DNA of 64,000 nt from Aphrophora alni (lineage: Eukaryota; Arthropoda; Insecta; Hemiptera; Aphrophoridae): contig OY740765.1 of NCBI GenBank assembly GCA_963513935.1, forward strand, positions 75,065,718-75,129,717, given 5' to 3'. Position numbers and translations under genes: made by a program. A model generated the notes under the pieces. That model did not search any database and was not told where the DNA came from. It saw only the letters and a list, made by a program, of their open reading frames with translations. Below are positions 46,210 to 58,965 of this stretch, one piece after another (the first letter of the stretch is position 1; the number at the start of each line of letters is the position of its first letter).

Positions 46210-48249
46210 CCCTTGAACTGGTGTTTGACCCAGTACCGGGTCAATGACGGACAGATGGTTTAGTTAAAACACGTATTTTGCAATTCAACATTTCGCCCAC
46301 TTACAATCGTCCTATCGCAATAAATAAAATACCGTTGGAAAACTAATGTTCCGTAGATGCATAATCATGCAAAAAAGAAATACCACAAAACGTTATAAAT
46401 AATATTCCAAAAGTTGCTAAAGATGCGTAATATCAAAGATTTGAACTGCGCGGTTGTAAACAGAAATGACGCCATTCTTTCTCAGATTTTCACAATCAAA
46501 CAGATTTTTCTGTCACTGATCTTTAGATCACATCTTTCTCTTTCGATCTGTGCTTTCCAAATCTTTCTATCTGTTATAGATCACGAGATATATCTATTCT
46601 ACAAAGTAGTAACCAAACCGAACCAATCTCATTTTTCTTTCGGTGCAGTTTACTAAATAGGATATATCGATTACTTACATCGATATTTTGTAATCAATCT
46701 TTACACTATTTGAAAGATGAAGTTTAGATCTTTTAGTTAGTACCACTCATTACGCCCTAGAATTTGTTTTAGGTTATTATTTCTGACTTGTAAGTTACCG
46801 TTTTACTCAGGCTTGTTTGTGTACTAAAATGACATATTGTGATAGGCGTTGTGCGTGACTTTAGATTATTTCTGTTATTGTGAATATGTTTTGTTAGGTA
46901 TGTTTATTTATTTATTATAATTTGTGTATACAAATTATAATATCTGTATTATTTTTTGTAGAATTTATTGTTTTGAGTGAATGTTATTGTCAGACATCTA
47001 ATACTGAGGCTGTCTAGAGATAGGTTATGTTATAAATATCTGGTCTTACCTTTTTAGCAAATTTCCATTTGTTTACATATAAAAATAATTTTGTCTAATG
47101 AAAATTTTATAAATTGATTATGTTTTTACCAAAATGTATATAAATTTATATAGGCCTATATATAAATTCTTTGAAAATATGCGGATATATGTAGTTAAGA
47201 GTTTCCATTTAGCATTTTGCCTTTGGTTTTTGTTTAGAATTTTTGATTTCTGAGATACTAACTAATGAAAATTTTATAAATTGATTTTTTTTTAGCCAAT
47301 TTTATCCACAAATATAGTACAACTCTCTAGTAATACTTCAAAAAATTCCAAAATTTTTTTTGTATTTAGTACGTTACCTTTTCTGTTCAATTTTTGCCTC
47401 GGCCACCGGGCGATTTTTTATTCCTGACCTAATAACTCAAATTTTTTAGATCTAAAATTTTTTTCACTACACAACTAAATTCTATGGACCTTTCTGAAGG
47501 AAATGATAATTTGTAGTTGTGTTTTGCATAATATTACTATTTTTGGTCATTTTTTTTCAAATGAGGCCCAACTTTTTACCTTTTTCTGGTAAAATCTTCT
47601 TTTCTTTTTTGAAAATGTAACAAATTAATTTTGTTTTATCAACTTTTATCCACAAATATATTACAAATCTCTAGTAATACTTGAAAAAAATTTTTGTATG
47701 GTGTACATTACCTTTTCTGTGGAATTTTTACTTCTGTCACCGGACGATTTTTAATTCCTGACCTAATAACTCAAAATTTTTTAGATCTAAATTTTGTTTC
47801 ACTATACAACTAAATTCTATGCACCTTTCTGAATATAATGATATATAGAAGTTGTGTTTTCCATAATTTTACTATTTTTGGTGATATTTCCAAATTAGGC
47901 AAAACCAATTTTTTTTAAATAAAATAAAAAAATTAATGAAAAGTTACAAATTAATTTTTTTTCGTTCTAAATATTATACAAAACTTTTGTATGTCTTGAA
48001 AAAAAGTGGTAAGCTATTGATTTTGGATGATACAGAATTTTTTCTGAAAAACGTTAACTTCATTTTTTGACACTTAACATACTTACTCCAAAACCGTTTC
48101 ATATGATTTTTTAACTTTTTTTTTACATAGATAAATTCTATGCATCTTTCTGAGAAAAATGATATCCTATAAGTTAAGTTTTGTATAAAAATAATATATT
48201 TTATTAATTTTTAAACAAACGAAGAAAATTAACACTTGCAGTTCTAGGG
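46210..48249 (+). mobile_element. piggyBac-type TTAA MITE, complete reference copy (2040 bp)
   Basis: The L end CCCTTGAACTGGTGTTTGAC lies two bases after TTAA (46204-46207). The R end CTTGCAGTTCTAGGG is followed by TTAA (48250-48253). CCCT...AGGG ends with TTAA flanks are the hallmark of the piggyBac superfamily. Order: L arm with CATTTCGCCCACTTAC and CGTTATAAATAATATTCC; a middle with a palindrome-like TTGTGTATACAAATTATAA near 46921; then the right arm with three monomers (AAATTCTATG..CCTTTCTGA near 47485, 47813 and 48133). The internal frame at 46414-46656 has no family features. No transposase is encoded. Confidence 0.9.
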
Positions 48250-48454
48250 TTAATACTTACAAATAATAATATTATTAAAAATGATGATTGATGATTCAGA
48301 CATTTTTTTTTTCATAGTGAGGAGATAAGATTAGCTATAAAAATGAAGAAAGTGGCAGTTAGAGTGTTTCTATAGTTGACGTTGACAGTGTTAAGAGTAA
48401 GATGCTAATTTATTTAACAATGACAAAAATTAGGATTAATATGAATCTGTAAAT

Positions 48455-49652
48455 ATGGGATATGATCCTAATGATGTAATAACAAATGAAAGTGTTTCTA
48501 CCACACCACAGAATAGTGTAACAGCAGAAAATGTAAGTGATCCTTATTCTAATTGTTGTCAAATGTGTTACTGGGAACATAATAACAATTTTGAAGCATT
48601 TAAATTTACATTTGATGAGTATGACTCTGGGTTTTTATTAGAAATAAATAAAAATGAAGCCAGAGAAATAGATATTTTTTGGATTGTTTTGATATGACTA
48701 TTTTCACATATTGCTTATGAAACTAATTGATATGCGAAAATGTATCTGAAAAGTGAAATAATAGAATTGCCTAAGTTAAAACAATGGACAGACACAAATC
48801 CTGATAAAATTGATGGTTTTTTGCTACCTCCTTGCTTATACCTCAGTGCAAGAAAAATAATATGAAGCAATACTGGAGTACCAACCCACTTCTGGAAACT
48901 CCAGTTTTCTCTAAGTTATTTAGTCAGGATAGATTCCTACTTGTGTTAAGAATGTGTCATTTAGATGACAATTCTCTTGTCAAAGATAGTGATAAATTGT
49001 ATAAATTACGAACAATAATTGATACTCTGAAGCATAAACTTTAGCTCGGTTTTCAAGCCTTATCAAATTCTATTAAAATAAGTCTCTAATTTTGTGGAAA
49101 GGGAAGCTGTAATTTAAACAATATAACCTAGGAAAACGTAAATGGTTTGGTATAAAAATATATGTTTAGTGTACTGTACTACAGGTAATAATATTGGATA
49201 TTAATGTGGATATTGGCAAAGGCAAAAACTATGCAGATTCCCTAGTAGATTACTTTTGGTGTTTCAACACGAGTGATACAATCACTTTTACAACTGTACT
49301 TTGGCCCCAAACCATGTAGTATACATGGATAATTAGTATACTAGCCCTACTTTATTTTCATGGTTACACGATAAAGACACAGGAATATGTGGAGACTGAT
49401 CGCACAAGGACGTCATGTTTACCTAAAAAAAAAAAAAATGTTAAAAGGTGATGTTGCAGTTAGACATACAGTAATACAAAAATTATCACTGTAATATGGC
49501 ATGTGACTCCACAGTACAAAACCATAAAATGGTGACTATTCAAAGACACAGAAAAGAAGTACAAAACCTCCATTCTGTGATTGAGTATAACAAAAAATAT
49601 TGACACGATTGTCTTTTAATGGTATTGATTGAAAAACAATCAAGTGGTATAG

Positions 49653-49714
<62 letters not shown>

Positions 49715-50095
49715 CATTCTCATTGATGTCAGTATTAAATGCACACCATATTTTAATTTTAATGAGAGGAAACAAGAAAAGGCAGTCTTTTATGGACTTT
49801 TGCCTAAATCTAATAAGGCAAGTATTGGAAATTCATTGTACTCCAATTGAGAATCATTCTACCACTCCCCCGCCCGATCATGCTCACCTGGTGGGAAATA
49901 TCCAATTTGGTTGATAGGACGTCATTTTTTATACCCTCTATCAGTGAGTGAGAAAGGCAAGAGAAAACTTGAGAGACAATGTCATGTTTGCTATAATTCC
50001 AAAACCAGTGAACAAAAAAGGAAAAACGTGTCATATGCATGGACTGTGGGGTAGCCTTGTGTATTCACCCATGTTTTCAAAATTTTGTAAAAGGT
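48455..50095 (+). pseudogene. piggyBac transposase, full-length but heavily decayed
   Basis: The transposase cuts and pastes at TTAA. Blocks occur in the correct order over 1.6 kb in shifting frames. The acidic N-terminus is at 48455-48697. KSEIIELPKLKQWTDTNPDK and NMKQYWSTNPLLETPVFSKL, then DRFLLVLRMCHLDD and KLYKLRTIIDTLKH, lie at 48740-49044. TDRTRTSCLPKKKKMLKGDV (the R-x-G-x-P region) lies near 49397-49460, VIEYNKKY near 49577, and SVLNAHHILILMRG near 49730. The C-terminal cysteine-rich finger is at about 49976-50095, with QCHVCYNSKT and then ICMDCGVALCIHPCFQNF. A 58-bp poly-T run interrupts it at 49657-49714. Stops and shifts are everywhere, so it is long dead. It resembles PGBD-type domesticated and mobile relatives. 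Confidence 0.85.
49657..49714 (+). repeat. poly-T tract (58 bp) inside transposase pseudogene
   Basis: This is an uninterrupted T run replacing part of the coding region between the EYNKKY and SVLNAHH blocks. An apparent poly-lysine frame on the minus strand is its artefact. Confidence 0.97.
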
Positions 50096-50181
50096 AAAAA
50101 AAAAAAAAATTTATGTAGTGAAATGTTTATTTTCATGCTTTAAATACAATTGTGCATGTTTTTGTGAAATTGTATTTTTAA

Positions 50182-50231
50182 CTCCTTTGCGCTAATCATA
50201 ATGTCATATGACATACACACTTGCGAATGGG
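50182..50231 (+). mobile_element. piggyBac 3' terminus between two TTAA sites
   Basis: TTAA (50178-50181), CTCCTTTGCGC, a perfect 14-bp palindrome ATGTCATATGACAT (50201-50214), ACTTGCGAATGGG, TTAA (50232-50235). The GGG/TTAA end lies 136 bp beyond the transposase pseudogene and is probably that element's right terminus. The two sides are imperfect inverted repeats, so it could instead be a 50-bp mini-element. Confidence 0.6.
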
Positions 50232-50235
50232 TTAA

Positions 50236-51284
50236 AAGCTTGATTTATACACATTTAAAGCATAAGCTCAGCAAAATTGATATTTTTGATGATGAATTAT
50301 TTTGGGTCGTTTATATTTGGTTTTGGGGATGCATGGGTGAGAAAGTTTGTGCAATTTTTTTTCACCATTTATTTTAATATAATTATTGCATAAAATAAAT
50401 GCTGAAATAAAATAATAATAGATGGGAAATAAAATATAACAAAGAACAAAAAGTAGTTTATATTTCGTTAAACTATAAGATTGTTATAAGTGCCTGAGTA
50501 GGTTGTATAAATTCTATAAGTAGTCCGATTATTTTTGTTGTTGTTTTAATCCAGAAATAATTGTTAGTTTCTTTTATTTCCTTTACCAAAAGAAATATAA
50601 GATACCTAAAATGAAAGAAAGATAAAGCTATATAATAATACGAGTAAAATAATATTGGATTGAAATAGATCTAATTACTGTTAGGTCTCAATTATCATGT
50701 GGCTTGTTTATAAAAACAAAAAAGAATTTAATATTTAAACAAATACAATGCACCACGCCAACCAACAACCATTAAATAATTGGAAAAATAATATTTATTG
50801 ATAAAATTGGAAGCTTTGAAAATTATAACTGAAAGTATGATAATTTATGATATTTGTTTTACACTATAAAAGGAAGTTTAAATTTTCGATAGTTTTTGTT
50901 TATACTTTTGTAGAGGAAATCAGAAGATTGAGTGCTGGTGACAAATAACAGTGTGTTCGTGTGCATTGTTTACTCTTACTTTTCCCAGTCCATGTGTCTT
51001 GTTCTTTATTCATAAAGGTGCAGGATCTTTGTTATTCTATTGTATTAACCGGATGTGACAAGATTATCTTTTCACCACTGAATGTTTATTTTGTCATTGT
51101 TTTAAGTTTAAAACATACTTATTTTAAACTTATAAAAAGGTTTATATCATTTTTCTCTTCTTTTTAGTAGTGATTATAATAAATATTTTTTATAGATAAT
51201 AAGTCTACAGTTTTCTTTAACAAACTTAAACAATCTTTAGTTTGTGGATTTCTCTGGTCCATATTCTAAATATTTTTTCAAATA
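50236..51284. other. AT-rich sequence without recognisable gene
   Basis: No feature was identified; the plus-strand frame 50961-51167 is AT-biased and unlike known families. Confidence 0.4.
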
Positions 51285-51388
51285 CAGTAGAGTCCCGCAA
51301 ACTCAGCGTAATGTGGACCGGAAGTGTGCCGAGTTTGTGAAATGCCGGGTTATCGGGAATAAGGGCAAAAAATAAATTGTAATTGAAA

Positions 51389-51613
51389 CACCAAAGCGGC
51401 GGCGATATCAAACGACTTTGTCGATAGCGGTATCCCATTGTCGGCGACGTAAAAACACCGCGGCACTAAAGCGGCGGCGATATCAAACGACTTTGTCGAT
51501 AGCGATATCCCATTGTCGGCGACGTAAAAACACCGCGGCACCAAAGCGGCGGCGATATCAAACGACTTTGTCGATAGCGGTATCCCATTGTCGGCGGCAT
51601 AATAACACCGCGG
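51389..51613 (+). repeat. 75-bp tandem repeat, 3 units
   Basis: Units start CAC(C/T)AAAGCGGCGGCGAT at 51389, 51464 and 51539 and are nearly identical. The G+C content is far above the surroundings. The unit is single in the related element at 526-1365. Its length is a multiple of three, so it reads as a 25-residue repeat in several frames; this is not a protein. Confidence 0.95.
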
Positions 51614-51759
51614 CATTGGCACCCGTCGATATAGCAGACATACACCTGCAAAAACGTTTGATGGGCCGCTTTTTTTCCACGAATCAATTTAGTATACATT
51701 ATGGAAAATATAATATTTCGTTTCAGTTTTCTTTGACAGGTACGCACAGTATATACATA

Positions 51760-51915
51760 ATGAGCGAGTTACGAAAACGGAAGCGTGTGTTGGTTTCGTT
51801 TGAAACGCGGTTAAATGTGTTAAAAAGACTTGACAGAGGGGAAACTGTAGAAAAGCTTTGTGACGAGTTCAACGTTGGAAAAGTACCATCAACGATTCGA
51901 GCGATCGAAGTTAAT
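51760..51915 (+). pseudogene. Tigger transposase N-terminal helix-turn-helix (truncated)
   Basis: From the ATG at 51760 the frame gives MSELRKRKRVLVSFETRLNV then LKRLDRGETVEKLCDEFNVG, the pogo/CENP-B N-terminal HTH that binds the element's ends. About 50 residues later the frame runs into the deleted junction (near 51915-51960) and then into the terminal repeat. A full transposase has roughly 500 residues with a second HTH and a DDE domain, all missing. Confidence 0.82.
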
Positions 51916-52043
51916 GCCCGCTTTGGGATCTGCCGAACTTTTATGAACATCGCTGTTTTTAGAATTTTTTTTTTCCCGTCGGGGTCGCCGAGTAATCCGG
52001 ACTGCCGGGTTATCGAGTGCCGAGTTTGCGAGACTCTACTGTA

Positions 52044-53629
52044 TGTGAATGTTGAGTTAAATGATTTTCATACTTTTTTTTTGGTTTGTCTATATTAATT
52101 AGCATGCGATGGTAGTCTTTGTTATGTATCTGTTTCAAAGTTACTATTCGTAAACAGATATTTCATGCATCCCGAAATTTGGGGAAATATAGGAATTTTA
52201 TGGCCTCCATTCTGTGGACACTTATTACACTTTTTATCAGCAATCAAAAACAGCCTTTTCATTGACTTTGGAGACTCCTCAAATCAGTTGGAGTAAAATA
52301 TTACTCAGTAATATAAGGTTTTAAATGAAAACTAATAATTGAAATATTTATCTATATAAAAATTTAGCACTGCTTTTATTAGTTTTTTGCACATTGTCTT
52401 CTATAAAGAATTTTGTTTTCAAATTATTATTAAAAATTGTTCGTTTTATTTCAGATTGTCTTTATATTGGCAAAGCACATTAATTATAAAAGGACCTTTG
52501 AAATTGACGAGCTAGAGATAGAGCAACAGAGCGGCATTTGTAATTGATTGCGAGGTTAACAACAAGATTGTAGCCAGTTTTTAGTTTTTAGTTAACCTCA
52601 ATAATAAATAAACTTTTTGTGTTATTAGGTCAACTGGTAGCGTAAATATTTATCCATGTAGGCAACTTATTAGCTTAAAACACAAACCCCAAAATTTTAT
52701 TCTTCAACTTTTTCTGATATAAATTCCTATTTATAGCCAAAACGCAAACCCTAAAATTTTGTCCTTCAACTTCATTTAATTTAAAATTTCGATTATACTC
52801 TTGTCTTTTACCAATAAGGTGTTCACTAACAAAATGATTTTTATCAGAATTTCTAGTCTGATCATGTAGGTAATAGAATGTTGCAAAAAAAAATTGTTAA
52901 TTGCATGTTATTGTTTCTGGCAACCTTAGAACCAAAAACATTGGAATGTAAAACAGTATACTTAAAATCATTTAATATTTCATTTTCTTTTTCTTTTTTC
53001 TTTTTTTTTTTATGGGACGGGTAAAACTACAATGAAAGAAATAGTTATAATACATAATGTTCAAAAATCAAATGATTATTTCCTTCCCATATCCACCACA
53101 AAGAAGTTTGAAATCAGTGACCTAAAAATTAGTTTAGAAAAAAGCGAGGTGAAACAATATTATTATTATTATTTTTTTTTATTATGTTAGCTCCCGGATT
53201 GGAATATAATTACAAATTTTAAATTAGATCAAAATCTTTTACATGTTTTCACTGCCTGTCCAATCTTTGTTTTTATGTAGTGGTGACGGCTGCGTTTCGG
53301 TTTACCCCATCATCTGCTTTACCTTCGCCCGGACAACATTTGCTTAATTTATTTTTTACGTGTTATTTGGTCGTGTGTGACAAAAGTGTTTACGACAACG
53401 ACCTCACCAACGAGGAAAATGGTTTTATTTATTCATTTTAATATAAAATTCATGTACCGGATGATAGGATAACCTGAAACCGCATTCTTCACAACTCCAT
53501 AAAAAACAAGGATTAGACAGACAATGAACACAGGTAAAAGAGTTTTACCTAATTTAACATTTGTAATTAAATTATTGGTGGGATTATGTATTTATATGTG
53601 GCTGGTATTGTGTTAAATCAAATATGTTA
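52044..53629. other. AT-rich sequence without recognisable gene
   Basis: A short local duplication (AAAACRCAAACCCYAAAATT at about 52678 and 52739) is the only structure noticed. Confidence 0.4.
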
Positions 53630-54560
53630 GTGTTATATGATACAGTGTTATGTGGTAACCATTGATCAAAATCGGTTGAGAAATAAAAATGTTAAAATTT
53701 TGCCTGCGTTTTTTTTTTTTTTTTCTTTCTTCAGAGATGGTAATTTCTAAAATCAGAATTCTATAAAACATTGATTAAATAAGTTTCATAAAAATCAGTT
53801 GAAAATGAAAAATTGTTGATATTTTTGGAACATGTTTTTTGTTTGTTTTAAGAAATGTGTAATATTCCAACATCTAATATGTTAATAAATTTGAAAACAG
53901 TATCATAAAAAGAGCAAATAAACTTGATTAATATCAGTTTAGAAGCAAAGAAGTTATTATTTTTATCATTTTTAGAAAAAAAATTGTTGAAATTTTTGGG
54001 TGCCATTTTGTGTTATAGGGGTCAGGCAAAATCAGGTTTACAGCAACAGATAATAAATTTAAAATCTGCAACCTAAAAAACATATGTAAAATATGTTTGA
54101 TAGAAATTGGTTAAGGAACAAAAATATTGAAGTTTAGGACACCATTTTGAGCTTTGCGAATTTGGCACAAGTCCAACTAAAAACTGATAATTTTGAAATC
54201 AGCATCTTAAAATACACATGAAGTAAATTTCATAAACATTTATTGTTATAACCATTTTGTTTTTAGTTGATATTTTAGTAGATACAATTGTTTTTTAAGC
54301 AGAGGGAATTATTCTAATGACAGAATTTCTATTTTATTAAATTTGAAACCAGTGTCATATAAAAGTGGAAAGTCACCTTCAAAAAAATCATTTTCCAAAA
54401 ACTGGAAATTTTTTAACACCATTATTATTTGTTGAGGTGTGTAATATGTGAGTAAATATAAAATAATTGTCATAAAAAAGTTGGAAAAAAATGTTGAAGT
54501 TTTTGCCCATCAGTTTGTTTTTTTGTGAGTCAGATATATCCTACATAGAAGACGATGTTG
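53630..54560 (+). repeat. Diverged tandem array, units of roughly 120-160 bp
   Basis: A phrase of the form CATAAAAATCAGTTGA...AAAATTGTTGA.ATTTTTGG..CCATTTTG recurs near 53690, 53815, 53980, 54120, 54400 and 54490 with strong divergence. A further unit, including GTTTAATATTCCAAGAT, lies beyond the LINE near 62700-62830. Exact borders need alignment. Confidence 0.6.
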
Positions 54561-54904
54561 ATTTTTAAATCGGTATCCTATAAATTATAATTTTAATTAT
54601 TTTGTAAATTTATCCTATAAAATAAAATAAAATTGAAATTTGAACGGAAAGAAACAGATTAGTTTATATGACTTGATTTGGTCTTATATTGTATATAGGG
54701 GTGACCACAGCACTGTGACCTTTAAATCTATTGTACCCGCCTTGCACTATTCCTGAGATGCTTAGTTAGATACTCCTTTCAATTTCATACCCACCATAAA
54801 CTCCATGATTTAAAGGGTACTTAGAGAGGGTATATTTTCCATTTCTAAGGGATAATTTTCCAAAGTTCTAACTCTTTTGATAGCTATAGCCTCACAGTCT
54901 ATTA

Positions 54905-57176
54905 GTAGGTGATGAGTGGTTTCTCACACATTATACAGTAACTATAGATCATGTTATCTGTTAAACCAAGCTTCCTAAGGTGTCTTATATATGTGCCATG
55001 ACCCTTAAGGAACCCCATTAGAAGTCTCAGCCTATTCTTGCATAGTTTAATGCACGCTCTAGATCTTTTACGGCCATAGTTCCCGAGAATTTCCTTAGCT
55101 TGCCTCCATCCTTTTGTTTCTTTCCAGAGTTTCAATCTACTGGCTTTTTCATCTCTTCTGAGTCTTATCTTGAAATAGTTTTCCCCAAGTCCACGGAATG
55201 GTTCTGGTCCTACGAATGGGGTGGATACCACCTTCTTTGCAAGTTAATCTGCATTTTCATTCCCCTCTAATGCCATGTGTCCTGCTACTCAGAGGAGAGC
55301 TACTTTATTATTCCTGCCTAACTCATTAATTTTTTATAAGCATTCCCAAACCATCACTGAGCTAATGATTGGAGAGCTCAGTGTTTTGATGATAACTTAG
55401 CTGTCTGACAGAATTGTAATGTATCGTGTGTCAAGGTTCCTTTGCACACACTTGTTGATAGCATAGATTTCCGCTTGAAAGATGCTAGGGAATTTTCCCA
55501 TTCTTTCCGAGTATCTTGTATCTGGCCCATATACTCTGGCTTTAGTTTCCTCTTCAGTTTTGTATCCGTCCGTGTACCAAAGAATGGTTCCCTTAGTCAG
55601 CATGATGATGGATTGCTCATTCCACTCATTTTAGAACTCAGAACAGTGAAGAAGTATTTCTCAAGCTGTACTTTCTTAACATTGAATCTTTCAGATGTTC
55701 CCAATCTTTGACATTCCATTGCATGCTCTTTTTGCAGTTGTCTCCACAACTAGATGGAGGGATGTGAGGTTCAGAATAACCTCCATAACTGCCGTGGGGC
55801 TTGATCTAATTCGGCTTGTTATGCAAATACATGTCAGTCGTTACAATTTGTACAATGACCTTGTTGTAATCAGCTTTGTTCTGTTTGCCATTGTTTGTTT
55901 CATGTGTAATGATTGGTCTAACTATCATGGTGTACATCCAACGTAGAATCCATGGGTGACAAGGTATAATCCATGTTTTCCCCACTATTCTTTTGCACAC
56001 CATTAGGACAGAAGTGGCTTTATTAAATATAGATTGTACGTGTCTTTTCAATAGAAGCTTTTTATCTAGTATTAGCCCTAGATATTTTACCTTTGTTTTC
56101 CATTCTAGTTGTACACCATTCAAACTGATGGTTCTCAGGTTGGGGAGCTTTATTTTCTTAGTGAATGGTACCAAGGTAGTTTTTGTGGATTTATACCCAA
56201 CTCCACGAGCTATACCATCTTCTCACAAATGCAATCCCACTTTGTAATAATTCACAAAGGATGCTTTCAACTTTTCCCTTAGCTATAATGATGTTGTCGT
56301 TGGCATAACTGAAGCAGTTTAAACTCTTCTCGGTTAATTGCGCAAGTAACTCGTCTATGACCAGGCTCCACATCAAGGGTGATAATACTCCTCCCTGTGA
56401 ACATCTCTTAACAGAACTGACTTGAACGGTTCTTTCTCCAACTTTAGTCTATGCTTTTCTAGTAGACAGCATGTTGCACATCCATCTGGATGATACACTA
56501 TATACTCCCTTTCTTTCCAGTGCTCTTTTGAGATCCTCATGGGTGGTATTATCAAATGCACCTTCAATATCAATAAGATCACTAACTGGAACTTCTTTTT
56601 CATTAAATGTTTTCTGGATGAAATCCATCAGCTCAAAGAGGGCAGTCTCTGTGAATCTACCTATAAGCATGGTGATATGAGTGCAGAGGCACTCTCTTTA
56701 AAATCCCTGTCCTGATAAAATTTATCTATGACCTTCTCTACTTCTTTAAGCATAAAGGATGTTAAACTGATCAGCCTGTAGGATCTAGGTGAGGTGGCAT
56801 CTTATCTCCCAATTTTTATGATGAATGCCACTCTTGTTCTTCTCCAGGTTCTTGGAATGTATCCGGTAGTATGACTATTTCTTTCTAATTCTACTACATA
56901 TGGCAAAATCTAAATTCTCCCTCTGTGCAGAAGGGATGGCAAATGTCATCAACTCGTGGTGATTTAAACGTCTGAAAGGACTCTATGGTCCACTTCAGCC
57001 TTTGGGGGGGGGGGGGTGATGATTTCTTTGCCCATTTCTCATTCTTCTTTATTTGGCTTACAAAGTACTAGCTCATCCTCCCCCTGATCATCTGGCTTGC
57101 TGTCTATAAAATGGGTTTCCATTAGAAGAAGAGACACTACTCTTCATCTTCTGTGTAGCTATCATCTTTCCTCTAA
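54905..57176 (-). pseudogene. LINE reverse transcriptase, RNase H and zinc finger (decayed)
   Basis: From 57176 leftward: SLLLMETHFIDSKPDDQGED (linker), IPRTWRRTRVAFIIKIG and SYRLISLTSFML (RT fingers). Next are RFTETALFELMDF, DIEGAFDNTTHEDLKRAL (motif A), RCSQGGVLSPLMWSLVIDEL and YANDNIIIAKG, where the catalytic YADD has its first Asp changed to Asn. VKYLGLILDKKLLLKRHVQS (thumb) follows. RNase H reads ILWYTDGYKT, FQAEIYAINKC, ITILSDS and GNENAD. A FVGPEPF linker leads to the start of the CIMCEKP finger, with HLLIDCEAIA-like continuation in another frame. Frame breaks occur at least at 56680, 56400, 56180, 55800 and 55390. It is a distant relative of the fragment at 7210-7737. Confidence 0.88.
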
Positions 57177-57217
57177 CCCTGCAACAGGCGGATGTTAAAT
57201 TCTCTTCGTTTGTTTAA

Positions 57218-58965
57218 CCCTCCATCTGGCGCATGTTAATTTGTCTTAAAAATTCTTCGTTCGTTTAAAAATTAATAAATATATATTTTTTGTATACAAA
57301 ACCTAACTTATAAGATATCATTTTTCTCAGAAAGATGCATAGAATTCATCTATGTAATAAAAAAATTTTTTTTTGAAACGGTTTTGGAGTAAGTATGTTA
57401 GATGTCAAAAATGATATTAACTTTTTTCAGAAAAATCTGTATCACCCAAAATCAATAGCTTACTACCTATTTCTAAGATATACACAATTTTTGTGTATTA
57501 TTTGTGAATATTTTTAGAAAAAAAAAAAATATAAATTTGTTACATTTTAAAAATGTAAAAAAATATTTTACGTAAAAACTGAATTTTCTCTTTATTTTTT
57601 CCAAAAAACATTAAAAATAGTAAAATATATTTTATACAGAACTTCTATATATCATTATGTCCAGAAAGGTGCATAGAATGTAGGTGTGTAGTGAAAAAAA
57701 AAAGTTAGATGTATCAAATTTGGAGTTTTTTGGTCAAATACCAAAAAATCTAAGAGTAACGAAGCAGAAATTTCACAGAAATGGTGATCAAAAACATACT
57801 AATACATTTTTTGCAATTTTTTCAACCATTACTTGAGATTTCTAATATATTTGTGAATATATTTAGGGGGAAAAAATAATAATATGTTACATTTTCTAAA
57901 TAAAAATGACGATTTTTCAAAAATTGGTATTCTGACGCTTGAAGGTTAGGGTGACACGTCAACCTTTTAGGCATAATTAGTAACTTTCTAAAGCTAGGCC
58001 TAAAACAAAAGCGTTAGATTTTACTAATACAATATACTTTACAAAGAATAACACACATATTCACTTATATAATGATATAAAACACTAAATATAAGAAAAT
58101 ATGCATATAGCCTAAACTTACCATTTTTATTTATAGGTTATTCCATATACACACTCGAAATTCACTCAAAAACAAACTTTAGAAATAAAAACACATATAT
58201 TGTAACTTGTATACACAATTTATATACAATTTGTATACACAAACCTTCAAAATAACAAAAATCTAATCCCAAAACCAATATGTGCCACGCCAAATATTAT
58301 AGTTTTCACATCAGACATTTGCTTAATTTGCTACGTTTGGACTTCAAAACAACAAATTCTTAGTAAGCAATTGCCTATATCAAGTGGTACCAACTTATAG
58401 AATGGAATTTCCCCTACAACATAGTGTAAAGAAAAATAATTTTAAAAACAGAGAGAAATGAATTTCGTCTTTTCGTAAAGCGCATCGAATGCCAAATGAA
58501 TTTCGTGTCGTCAGGTTTGTTCTCTGCTCAACTAGGAATATGTCTGGATCTGTTAGACGGAGAATAATTTGTAATCTACGGTTAGAAAGAGAAACATGTG
58601 ATCTATATAACAGTGTTTTAGTTGACTTAAATGACAAATAAATAGAGATGTAATCGTATCAGGAAAATGGAGCCGCGTTATACGAAAAGGCGCAGAGTTG
58701 AAATTTACGATTTTACGCTACAAAAATACGTGAACTTCACCAATTTTTGGAATATTATTTATAACGTTTTGTGGTAATTTTTTTGCATGATATGCATCTA
58801 CGGAACATTAGCTTTCCAACGGTATTTTATTTATTGCGATGGGACAATTTTAAGTGGGCGTAACGTTGAATGGTAAAATACGTGTTTTTTAGTTGGTGAA
58901 GTGAGCCATTACTAATGCCGTGACCCGGTCATTTGTTAAAACCGGGCTGTCCACCAGGTCGAGGG
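57218..58965 (-). mobile_element. piggyBac-type TTAA MITE (inner copy of a nest, 1748 bp)
   Basis: CCCTCCATCTGGCGCATG at 57218 follows TTAA (57214-57217). The other end, CCACCAGGTCGAGGG, is followed by TTAA (58966-58969). The host around it is the outer copy: TCGTTTG/TTAA on the left and TTAA/AAATTAATAAA on the right, which match the uninterrupted GTTCGTTTAAAAATTAATAAA of this inner copy itself (57250-57275). Two monomers are present (57342, 57667). Confidence 0.9.

Larger units (their letters stand above)
51285..52041 (+). mobile_element. pogo/Tigger-type element with transposase N-terminus (757 bp)
   Basis: Inverted ends CAGTAGAGTC(C/T)CGCAAACTC lie at 51285 and 52041, flanked by TA at 51283-51284 and 52042-52043. 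Inside are a leader with three 75-bp units and the first exon-like stretch of a transposase. An internal deletion then joins directly to the right terminus. It is a sister of 526-1365. Confidence 0.92.

Noticed and set aside
49536..49775. Minus-strand frame with a long lysine run
   Set aside because: It is produced by the 58-bp poly-T in the transposase pseudogene.
51350..51622. Minus-strand frames with 25-residue repeats
   Set aside because: They are translations of the 75-bp triplication in the Tigger leader.
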